DNA of 64,000 nt from Hymenopus coronatus (taxonomy: Eukaryota > Arthropoda > Insecta > Mantodea > Hymenopodidae), in assembly GCA_030762935.1 (NCBI GenBank), contig CM060883.1, forward strand, positions 96,670,001 to 96,734,000, given 5' to 3'. Below, in pieces: positions 26,226 through 34,840 of this stretch. The notes below the pieces were generated by a model. It had not been told where the DNA came from, searched no databases, and worked only from the letters and a program-made list of their open reading frames with translations. Position 1 is the first letter of the stretch, and every line of letters starts with the position of its first letter. Made by a program: the position numbers and the translations under genes.

Positions 26226-26490
26226 AACATACTTTTCTCATATGGGAATTTGTCAACTTCTGTCCATAGAAACAAAAGAACTTCAGTCACTTAGCAACCA
26301 GCTTTAGATTAATACTTAAGTCTATTCTACTCCCTATTTCCCTTTTACTTACAAGGAACCAAGTAATAAGACTATTTGTGCTAATTTTTTCTCGATTAGC
26401 ATGAAGTAAAAAGAAGCATAAGCTTTTTAATAATAATTTGTTGCAAATATGTATAGAAAGTCATGTGAATGGAACACATCATATTTTTTA

Positions 26491-26759
26491 AAAAGTATTG
26501 TCGATTGTTGCCCTCCTGCTAGAATAATTTCATAATTGTTGTAAAGTTTTAAGTTCAATAGTTTAAAAAGTAAACAAATTGTTAAAATTACAAATTATGA
26601 TACAGAATATGCTGCCCCTTAAAGCTCCCGCCCCCAGGCCCATGCTTACAGTGCCTATACGTAAATCCGCCTCTGGCCCCAGACTAGCAGGAAATGACAA
26701 AGCCATTCCCATGGCACATCATGTCTTAGGTTGAGTTCAAATTTTGTCTTGCTTGTGAA
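26491..26759. other. Unassigned sequence
   Basis: AT-rich. A short GC-richer patch (CCCGCCCCCAGG) occurs near 26,630. Nothing assigned. Confidence 0.35.
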
Positions 26760-28270
26760 AATTCGTAGCTTCAAGTGACTTTTGTCATCTGTAATTTAAT
26801 TTTCTGTGCAATGAAGAAATATTGTCGTGCTTGTGTAAATTCGCCAAACAATTTCTGTTACATGTGTGGGCAGTTTACTATAAAAAGTCTGCATCGATGT
26901 TTGACAGAAACTTTGAAACAAGCGTATTTCAGTTACCTTGGCTGTCAAGTTGGAGACAAGGATGTGTGCTACATAATATGTTATTGCAATCTCATTAAGT
27001 GGAAGAACAGTGAAATAACCTGCAGTACCAATGGTGTGGTACGAACCAGCTAGCAGAAGACTGTTATTTCTGCCTAACAAAAATAGGGGGATATTTAATA
27101 CATCCAAAATTGAGTAAGTATCCTTATGTTCCATCCACAATAAAACCTGCTCCACATGGACCTGAACTCCCAGTTCTCACCCCTTCACGTTTAGAAGAAA
27201 CTGCTTCAGAAATGAGCAAGTAGATGAGCCCAGCCCTTCCACTTTCTTCATTGCAGAATACTGCCCAGAACCTGAAAATAAACTCCTCCTGATCAATCAG
27301 TCTGGATTAAATGCTTTAGTGAATCTCATGAATCAGCAGTCCAAGGTGCTGGGATCACAATTGCAACAGGGGAATTTACTAGCTCCCAGTACCAGAATTT
27401 CGGTTTTCAAAAAGAGGCATGAACAGTTTTCCAGTTAGTATGCTAGGAAAAATTCACTTTGTGCATAGATATAGATGGTTTAATGAATGAGCTAGGGTTT
27501 CAACACATTCCTGAAGAATGGAGCTCATTTACCGACTCTTCTAAGCTAAGTCTCAAAGCAGTGTTGTTCCACAACTAAAATACTAAACCAGTAGAAATGA
27601 GGCAACCTATGAATGTGTGGCCATTCTATTAGATTCAGTTAATTACAGCAAGTATGGCTAACATATATGTGGAGATTTGAAGGTTATTGCAATTTTATTA
27701 GGACTACCAGGTAGATTTACAAAGTACTGTTGCTTGTGGGACACTGAATCACACTACATTGTGGAAGAGAAACAATTACCTGGACAGCATAATGTCAAGT
27801 ATGTTCCATCAGTAAACCAGCTAAAGTATTACTACTTCCTCTCCATATAAAACTAGACTAATGAAGAACTTTGTTAAGTCTATGGACAAAAATGGAGAAG
27901 TCAGTTTCCAAAACTCAGTGATGCAAAAGAGAAAGAGGGAATATTCATTGGCCCCCAAAGTAGGTACATTTTGAAAGATGGAAACTTTCAAAGAAAATGA
28001 AGTGCTAAGGAAGTAGCTGCATGGAAAGCCTTTCAGGAAGTGGTGAAAGGATTCCTTGGAAAAAATAAAGTAGAAAGTTACCAACAGAACTCCTGGACAG
28101 TTACCAAAAGCTAGGATGTAGGATGCCCTCAAATTCACTTTCTCCATTCAATTTGGATTTTTTGCCCAAGAACTTGGGAGTTGTGACTGATGAACACTGT
28201 AAAAGATTGAGCACAGGTACCAGGGTAGATGGGCAACTACTGCTGCTTTTTAATTAGAGAAAGTGACACA
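26760..28270 (+). pseudogene. Fossil of an uncharacterised repetitive protein family (Cys-rich N-terminus)
   Basis: The plus strand carries a long decayed gene. It starts at about 26,811 with MKKYCRACVNSPNNFCYMCG, a CxxC-spaced Cys-rich opening. After several frame changes it continues with TIATGEFTSSQYQNFGF-like text near 27,360. Next comes CIDIDGLMNELGFQHIPEEW, frame-corrected only by one base, near 27,460-27,520, then SSKLSLKAVLFHN near 27,535, TRLMKNFVKSMDKNGE near 27,855 and a C-terminal HRYQGRWATT near 28,215. From memory this order matches a multi-copy protein family of unknown function seen in invertebrate genomes (insects, Hydra, cephalopods). I do not know its activity. More than ten disablements were seen. 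One 92-codon piece (26,775-27,053) is open. Confidence 0.65.
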
Positions 28271-28685
28271 AGAGGACATAAAGCAGTGAGTGTTAAAAAT
28301 AACTTTTGTGTTTAAGATATATTTTATTATAGCTGCATGTTTCAGCAATTTACTGTTACAATATTTGCTTTTCTTTAACTCTATTTTACTTCGTTTTTGG
28401 CTCCCATTTCAAAAGTCCTGGTTAGATAAGGCAAATTGTAAAAACTAAGAATTCTATTTTAAAAAATGAAAATATTGGCAGTTGTGACAGATTAGTTTAT
28501 TTTACTGTGTATGTAAAACTAAAGCATATTATGTACAGGATGTGTAGTTTTCATTGAATATTCATCACATTATTAGAATCAAATGCTAACACCTTGTCAC
28601 CTCTGTCACACAAAAATGATACCAATGTGTTATGTAACTTTTACTGTCGTTTTTGTGTTCAGAGGCTTCTTTTTAGTTGAAGTGA
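28271..28685. other. Unassigned AT-rich sequence
   Basis: No gene or element recognised. Confidence 0.35.
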
Positions 28686-29090
28686 CGTATTTTTGTTCAT
28701 GTGGCAGACAAAAAGTTGACATTTTTTGACTAGTATATCTTCAAAAAGGAAAAGCAATCAATGACGAGTATTGTGCAAACTTATTACAATATTTGAGTGA
28801 TGAAATCAAACACACCCAGCCAGATTTAGCAAAAAATAAAATGTTGTTTCATTAGTTTAGACACCCATTATCAATAAGATAGAACTTGAATTGCTTCTCC
28901 ATGTACCCTATTTACAGATTTAGCCCCCTCTGATTATATTCTGTTTCCAACTTGAACTGTTTAAAGATTTGCCAACAGTCTGCAGTTAATGGTTGTTTTA
29001 CGGAGCTCAGGGTTCTCACTTTAAGCAGGGTATTGTAGTTATTGAATATCCCTCGGAAAAGTATATTGAGCTGAAAGAAGACTAATTAGA
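28686..29090 (+). pseudogene. Mariner transposase fossil 2 (C-terminal half)
   Basis: Broken plus-strand frames give YLQKGKAINDEYCANLL, then DLAKNKMLFH, then FTDLAPSDYILFP at about 28,909-28,947, then the terminal KYIELKED before a stop at about 29,081. These correspond in order to the mariner blocks 'YLxKGxTI', 'VLFHHDNA', '(Y)SPDLAPSDYHLFP' and 'CIELKGDY'. The third catalytic aspartate (LAPSDY) is kept. The HDNA block, which carries the preceding catalytic residue, is disrupted. A 3' fragment only, with frame shifts. It is distinct from fossil 1, which lies 7.5 kb upstream and covers a different part of the protein. Confidence 0.75.
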
Positions 29091-29351
29091 TAAGTAAAGA
29101 TGTTTTTGTCCCAAAATCTTTGTGTTTTCTTTGTTAGGTTGGGTGCTTCTAGAATAGCTCTTTTATTAACATATGGCTAGATTATGTCTTTAAAATGCTA
29201 CAAAACACTTATCCTCATAAATGTGTTTATTTGTACAAGTTTCTCTCCTCATAACCACCGTAACCCTCTTTTCACAAATGTCACACATGCAAGGTAATTG
29301 TAGGCAAGAGTATTTACAAGTTTCCATTCTGAATCATCTGCTTTTTTCTAG
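29091..29351 (+). other. Intron end with polypyrimidine tract and 3' splice site
   Basis: Unassigned intronic sequence. Just before the exon the text reads GCTTTTTTCTAG, a good pyrimidine tract and AG acceptor at 29,350-29,351. Confidence 0.6.
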
Positions 29352-29489
29352 GTAGCTGTCAGATTGCAGAGAGAGTTAGATGAATCCAATGCAAAGCTAA
29401 AGGCAAAAGAAGAAGCTAGCAACAAGGAAGCAGAAGCTAAGAAAAAACCACCAATGCTCAGCAGCATTGGGAAAGTTTCATCGGGAGAG
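29352..29489 (+). CDS. Exon A of a coiled-coil protein gene (MTCL1/SOGA-like, tentative)
   Basis: A 138-base exon of exactly 46 codons, starting and ending in phase 0. It is bounded by TTTTTTCTAG and by a GT donor at 29,490-29,491 (GAG|GTTAGT). The peptide starts VAVRLQRELDESNAKLKAKE, continues as a Lys/Glu/Ala-rich helix and ends with KKPPMLSSIG and KVSSGE. It is strongly helical and charged, with a heptad-like pattern in the first 30 residues, then a Pro-containing linker. No stops, and codon use is unlike the surrounding fossils. Together with exon B it looks like a microtubule-associated coiled-coil protein of the MTCL1/SOGA type. That family call rests on remembered similarity and could be another long coiled-coil protein. 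Upstream exons were not found in the window and may lie beyond array 1. Confidence 0.85.
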
Positions 29490-29818
29490 GTTAGTGGTTT
29501 ATAATGAAATGAGATTAAAAAGTAAATACTGGTACACTATGCAGTACAGATTTAAATGATCCTCTCTTTTAAAGATGGGGTGAAAAATTAATAGCCTGAA
29601 GCTATTTCAGCTACCAGCAAAACTTTACCTGTATTAGTCACGGGCGAACATAACACTCAAATTTTAGAAAGTTATAAAATAAAGTCAAAGTTTAGTTGAT
29701 AAACATGACTCATGTTAGGTTTCTAACTAGTTATTAGGACTACACAGAAAGGCTAATGTGTATGTTGAATTTTAAGCAGTAACCACTTTATACAGCCACA
29801 ACCAACAACACTAACTGC

Positions 29819-30704
29819 TTTTTACTTTCTCCATATGCACTATGTACATAGTGTATAGAGAAAGTATTGCACTCCACCAAAAATTCGATACCGAGATTTC
29901 ACCGGAAATATATGTTTTAGGGTCCCCAATATCCAAAAAAAGCATTTTCACAAAAAGGTCCATGTGTGTGTGTGTGTGTCCGTGTGTCCATGTGTCTGTG
30001 AACACGATAACTCAAAAACGAAAAGTCGGTAAAATACCAAACTTGGTATTTAAGTTTAGTATCTTCCAGGGATGCAACACAAAGATTTTGAGAAAAATCC
30101 CCCCACCCCAAACTATCCTTTACAAGGAACTGTTTTCGAAAATTTTGATTTTCTCAAAAATGGCTCTAATGATTTTGATTAAAATTTCGGATATTAAACA
30201 TATTTACCTGACAAATGAAATGTATATCTTGAATTTTCTGGGAATAGCCTCTGAAGAGTAGTTTATTCAGGATGAATTTTACCAAATTTTGAATAACTGC
30301 TAAACCGTAAGAGATGGACAAAAACTTACTACACAAAAAATGTGGAGCACATTAAAACACACAATTTATGTTATATACATTTTTTTCGTGGAGTTCGTCG
30401 TTTTTGTGACATTCCTTATTTTTGGTTTCTGCTATGAAAAATGTATACTTTTCTCATACTGGAACTTGTCAACTCCTATCCATATAAACAAAGGAACTTC
30501 ATTGACATAGCAACCAGCTTTTGACTATCACTTTAACCTACGGTTGTCCCTTATTTTGCTCCTACTTACAAGGATGCGAGTATTAAGACTATTTCTACTA
30601 ATTTTTTCTGATTAGCATAAAGTAAATAGAAGTATAAGCTTTTTAAGAATTATTTGTTGCAGGGATAAGGAGAAAGTCACGTGAATGGTACACATCAGAT
30701 TTTT
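29819..30704 (+). mobile_element. Palindrome-ended repeat, copy E3 (most complete)
   Basis: The best uninterrupted copy. A near-perfect palindrome of about 42 bp opens it (29,824-29,865, ACTTTCTC ... GAGAAAGT, centred on TATGTACATA). Next come GCACTCCACC, CCGAGATTTCACCGGAAATA, a TG microsatellite (29,968-29,987), GATAACTCAAAAACGAAAAG and GATTTTCTCAAAAATGGCTC. The other end has GGAGAAAGTCACGTGAATGG and CACATCAGATTTTT at 30,704. The AGAAAGT near the right end is the complement of the ACTTTCT at the left, so the unit has short inverted ends. Copy E4 follows directly. A 139-codon frame at 29,842-30,261 has no recognisable domain. Confidence 0.82.
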
Positions 30705-30805
30705 ACTTTCTCTAGCCTGTATGCACAATGTGCATGGTGGTATTGTATTCCATCCAAAAATTTGATGTTGAGATTTCACCGGAAATATATATTTTGGGAT
30801 CCTCA

Positions 30806-30817
30806 TTTTTAGAAGAA
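30806..30817. repeat. Left target-site duplication of the SINE
   Basis: TTTTTAGAAGAA stands directly before the SINE and is repeated directly after it at 31,093-31,104. The exact number of shared Ts is uncertain because the SINE ends in a T run. Confidence 0.8.
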
Positions 30818-31092
30818 TAGTAGTGTAATGGTTACCCAAGGTCGTGGGTTCAAACCTGGAGGAGGACGATGGATTTTTTCGGGCGTAAAAATCCTTAGCA
30901 TGTCTTCCTTCGGAAGGGAAGTAAAGCTATTGGTCCCGTGTCTTAGATCTATGGCATGTAAAAGAACCTCAAGCCTGATAGAGAGGCCTTGAGCAAAATT
31001 AAGTGGTGTTTCATGCCCAGTATAGAATGGGACGCCGAGAACCACAGCTGTTAAAGAGCGTCCATAAATAAAACTCCATTCCTTTTTTTTTT
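30818..31092 (+). repeat. tRNA-promoter SINE inserted in E4
   Basis: An element of about 275 bp. It opens with TAGTGTAATGGTTACCC (A-box-like) and GTGGGTTCAAACCTGG (B box GGTTCAAACC at 30,847-30,856). The body contains GGGCGTAAAAATCC, TCCTTCGGAAGGGAAG, GGCATGTAAAAGAACC and GAGCGTCCATAAATAAAAC, and it ends in CCATTCC plus about 17 Ts. The 12-bp direct repeats on both sides mark retroposition. A diverged second copy is at 42,958-43,183. Cephalopods are known to carry several tRNA-derived SINE families; which one this is I cannot tell. Confidence 0.88.
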
Positions 31093-31104
31093 TTTTTAGA
31101 AGAA
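31093..31104. repeat. Right target-site duplication of the SINE
   Basis: Second copy of TTTTTAGAAGAA, after which E4 resumes. Confidence 0.8.
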
Positions 31105-31565
31105 GGGGGTTTGTGTGTGTGCGTGTATGTATGCACAGCATAGCTCAAAAAGGAAAAGGCCATTAAATACCAAACCTGGTTTTTAGGTTTAGTATCTTCC
31201 AAGGATGCGACACAAAGATTTTCAAGAAAATTCCCCAACCACAAACTACCCTTTATGTGGAAAAATGTTCGAAAATTTTGATTTTCTCAAAAATGGCTCT
31301 AATGATTTTGATTAAAATCCTACTTATTAAAGATATTTACATCCCAAATAAAATGTATATTTTGAATTTTCCAGGAATAGCCTCTGAGGACCTCTTTATT
31401 CTGGATGTATTTTGCCTAATTTTGCTTAACTGTTAAACCATAAGAGAAAGACAAAACTTAGAGCACCAAAAATGTAGATCTCTTCAAAACACACAATGTA
31501 TGTCCTTTTCATTTTTGTTGTGGAGTTAACCGTTTCCAAGTTATTCCTTTTTATTGGTTTCAATA

Positions 31566-32339
31566 AACTATTCATACAGCAAACAAATTCTTTAAAAATT
31601 CATTGAATGCAGCAAAAGCCTGGTTTTAAATCTGTGCATTAAAGACTTTTATTCTAGAATTCAGAGGAGACAAAGAAGTGTAAGGAAATATTATTACCTC
31701 TAACAAATTGTATTTTATATTGGTTTTCTTCTATGCTTGTGGCTTGTTTATGTTATGAATATAGCCAGTATAACCAGTCCCTGTACATAATTTTCAGAGA
31801 TTGTTCCTCATCTTTGCACATCTTTTACAAGCACATTTTTAAATGTAAAATGAATAACTGCTATTTAAGAAACAAATGGTTGATGCTTCAAATAATTGGA
31901 TAAAAGATAAATGCTGTTTAATGCATTTCCCTGAGCTTCCATAAAACCTTGCATTGTCTTGCCCACCACAGTGCTAAAAAGCTACATTCATGTGGTTTCT
32001 CTACCTACTATTATTTTTATTAGTTTCTACAAACTGTTGTTCCAAGTCTAATTTTTCTATCTACGCTATGTTAATCAGGATAAATGTTGGCATAAACACT
32101 AAAAGAAATAATTTAATTATGCATTAGTAGGTATAAGGGACCAAAGTGGGGGACAGGAGACCAAAGTGATAGTCAAATATTTAAAAGTGGGTCTCTCTAT
32201 GTTGGTCTAGAAATTCCATATTCTTTGCATAATGTGACAAGAAAGAGTAGAGTGGTGACAGTAATCCAAAAACTGACAAAAAATATTGAACAGTTCAAAC
32301 CAAAATGTACAGATATTTCAGAAATAGTTGATGATACAG
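31566..32339. other. Unassigned intronic sequence
   Basis: AT-rich, with no recognised gene or element. Confidence 0.4.
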
Positions 32340-32700
32340 GGAAGGTAATTCAAAATAAAGTTTGTGTTTTAAAGAGCTCTATATTTTGTACAAAGTAAGA
32401 TTTTGGCTATCCTTGTGGTTTAGATGTTATACAAAATTATACAAAACTCCTTCTAAATGAAGATGACTTCACAGGCTATTCCCAGAAAATGCAGGATATA
32501 AGCTCATCATGATTAAATACCTTGAGTATTTTAACACAAATTATTAGTGATTTTTAAAAAATTAATAAAAAAAATATTGAATTTAAAGGGTAGTTTGGGT
32601 TGGAGGTACAGTTTTGAAAACCCTTGGGTCACTTAAACTAAATAGGTATCAAGTTTGGTAACTATCCAGTATTTTATGTTATAGTTGTGCTCTTGACACA
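32340..32700 (-). mobile_element. Palindrome-ended repeat, copy E5 (old, partial)
   Basis: A diverged minus-strand stretch of the same family. TTGTGTTTTAAAGAGCTCTA, then GGCTATTCCCAGAAAATGCA at about 32,473, then AAAGGGTAGTTTGGGTTGG at about 32,585 and TAGGTATCAAGTTTGGTA occur in the family's order. It has many more substitutions and gaps than the other copies, and both ends are lost. Confidence 0.6.
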
Positions 32701-32839
32701 CATCAGCCCCTCTCAAAAATGGGTGGGGGGATAAAAATTACATTACTGCATAAGCCAGTATTAGACTACTATATATAAACACAATTAAAAGTTTATATAA
32801 TTAAAAATATATAATTCTGATTAGAGGTTAATTGAGTTT

Positions 32840-33960
32840 GATAATAGTAACATTGTAACATCACTAACAGATAATTTTTGCCTGGTCATGTTTCAAAGAG
32901 CGTGTGTTTCATGTTCAGCAGACTGCAACTGACACGGTAATTCCTCCAATGGTTCTTGAAATATTCAACATTGTCTTGATTGGTGTTCCTGTTATGTATG
33001 TTCACAGACTGCTGTATGGCAGAAAATCAAAATTCATTCAGCTATTTTGGTTCTTAATGATGTGGATCTTCTCCAAAACATCCAACTCTGCTGTGTATCT
33101 TGCAGGTTTTATAGGTGTAATGTTTTGGCTTATTTCATGGTTTAATGACCAAAAGTTGTGGGCAATGGCAAATTTGTCTGTCTGTTTGTATTTTACTGTT
33201 CTGAGACGTTCTTGTATCTACAGTTCTCTTTGTTTTTCCCATGTAGAGTTTGTTGCAATCTGAACATTTTATTTGGTTTTCAGGAATGGTATCCTCTAGG
33301 AAAGTGCATAGTATTTTTTGCAGACTATAGTTGTTTTGGGGTACTAAAGTGATATTGCAGTTTTTAAAATTTTTTGGAACGTACAATGTACACATGGATG
33401 ATATTTAATTTTCTTGAAGATGGGTTTGTCTTTTACTTGGCTTAGTTTTGTGATGTTGTTTGTAATTTGTTACTTTCTTGTCTATTAGCTGCGGACTGAA
33501 ACCATTGTTAATTGCTGTATTGTTGTGTGCTCATACTCAGTCTTATATTCTTCTTCTTTTAATTGAGTTAGGCTGTTTAATGCTGCACGTTTATGGGCTA
33601 TAGGGCTGTAATTATTGTTTTTTATGTAGTTGTCCACTTGTTGGTTTATGGTAAATTCCAAATGTTAGATGATTTTGCTCTTTTATTATTTTTAAATCTA
33701 GGAATGATAAGGTATTGTTTTTTTCTATTTCTATAGTGAACTGGATTGACTTTTATTGAATATTTAAAATTTTTTAAAATTTGAATATTTAAAATTTAAT
33801 TTTAATATTGGATTCTCCTCAAAGTCTAGTAATCTAATTCTTTAATTAATTTTGTTTTTCCAATACAATGCATCATTAGTAGTTTAGTTTTTGAAGTCTA
33901 CCCAGGAGATAGCTCTGCTCTAAAATATCCAGGAAGGTGTTTATTTTGAATGATGTAGTA
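32840..33960 (-). pseudogene. Penelope-like element fossil 1 (RT end plus GIY-YIG domain)
   Basis: Read on the minus strand from 33,960. Remnants of the reverse-transcriptase end include NNTLSFLDLKI and YHKPTSGQ near 33,740-33,640, then NYIKNNNYSPIAHKRAALNS at about 33,632-33,570 in a shifted frame. The linker follows. The GIY-YIG endonuclease start is IKCSDCNKLYMGKTKR (33,272-33,225), a degenerate version of 'y.i.C..C...YiG.T.R'. Further downstream are FAHNFWSLNHEI and LEKIHIIKNQNS at about 33,150-33,045. The element ends near 32,845-32,900 with GAAACATGACCAGGC. RT followed by GIY-YIG is diagnostic of Penelope-like elements. Several stops and frame shifts; inactive. Confidence 0.8.
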
Positions 33961-34840
33961 CCTAAGGTTTAAAAACATGTTGGCTTATGAAGAACGTGAA
34001 AGTGGAGATCTCACTTATGTGCACCTTTCCATAAGAAACTGAGCAATCTCAGTAGGACTGTAGAGTGTATTATCCTGGCTGCCCAGCTGTTCCAGAGAGC
34101 ATTACTGTGGTATCACATAATCTGATCTTAGCAAGTACACTACAGCTTGGATATTGACACAGCAATGGTAGCTGAAGGGATCATAATCTCCTATCTATGG
34201 AGAATATTTGTAGTGCATGAAATGAACCTTCTCAACACTAAAGTGTAAATGAGCAGGTTTATATACCACAATCATAGTTGATGGACAGATTAAATGATCA
34301 TGAACTCATGATATTATAACCTCTCCATCTTGAACCATTTATTTATTGTACATTTTGAGCCACTGTTGAAAAAACAATGTATGATATGCATTTATAAAAC
34401 CCTCTTTTATTTTATCATGTGCTCAAGAAACTTCTTTTAATGTTTCCCAAATAAGATACTCAGATAAGAGAAACGAAATAAAAAGCATCCTAAATAGCTT
34501 GTAGATGGCAAACTTGCAACTTTATTTCTCTGATTGGACACAAATTCATGAATGACTGAAATGCTATAAAAATATGAAGTAGCTACATATCTTATTGTAA
34601 GTATTCCAATAAGTAAATGACAATAGCTTAAATTTAATGCATACAAAATTGCAGTTTCAGTAGTTGGAGCAATTATGTTGAGATAATATTAGATGACCAA
34701 ACAAAAACCTAAGTGGATAGTATTTCCTTTTTTATTACTTAATCTTGCATCCTTCATCACAGTTTCCTACATCAGTATAATTCTGGTTGTGTCATTTCTC
34801 AGAGGTGTATTTTACTTTCCCAAATTTACTGACAAACAGA
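33961..34840. other. Unassigned intronic sequence
   Basis: No gene recognised. The GC-richer patch at about 34,060-34,200 (CCTGGCTGCCCAGCTGTTCC) looks like part of an interspersed repeat, but only one copy is visible here. Confidence 0.4.

Larger units (their letters stand above)
24855..26490 (+). mobile_element. Palindrome-ended repeat, copy E1 (split by E2)
   Basis: An unclassified interspersed repeat of roughly 0.85 kb, present six times here. E1 begins with an ACTTTCTC...ACATAGTGTAT palindromic end at 24,859 and continues through GATTTCACTGGAAATA, a TG/G-rich tract and GATTTTCTCAAAAATGGC to about 25,430. Its remaining third resumes at about 26,226 (ACTTTTCTCATATGGGAAT) and ends near 26,490 at GTGAATGGAACACATCA. 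The middle is occupied by copy E2 in the opposite orientation. No protein domain was recognised. Short frames in it (for example 25,122-25,328) recur in other copies but contain stops at different places. Confidence 0.8.
30705..31565 (+). mobile_element. Palindrome-ended repeat, copy E4 (truncated, split by a SINE)
   Basis: Starts at TACTTTCTCTAGCC immediately after E3, giving a head-to-tail pair. It reaches TATATTTTGGGATCCTC at about 30,804, is interrupted by the SINE at 30,818-31,092, and resumes with a TG microsatellite (31,111 on), CTCAAAAATGGCTC (about 31,287) and a match to about 31,565. The last third present in E3 is missing. Confidence 0.8.

Noticed and set aside
29842..30261. 139-codon frame (and the 142-codon frame at 35,599-36,027) as a real gene of the palindrome-ended repeat
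   Set aside because: The similar text shows only that the DNA repeats are related. E1, E2 and E4 carry stops and gaps in the same frame, and the amino-acid text has no domain character.
32904..33263. 119-codon plus-strand frame with hydrophobic stretches, possible membrane protein
   Set aside because: It is the antisense of the Penelope fossil, whose GIY-YIG motif is read on the minus strand. Hydrophobicity results from the antisense of a Lys/Asn-rich frame.
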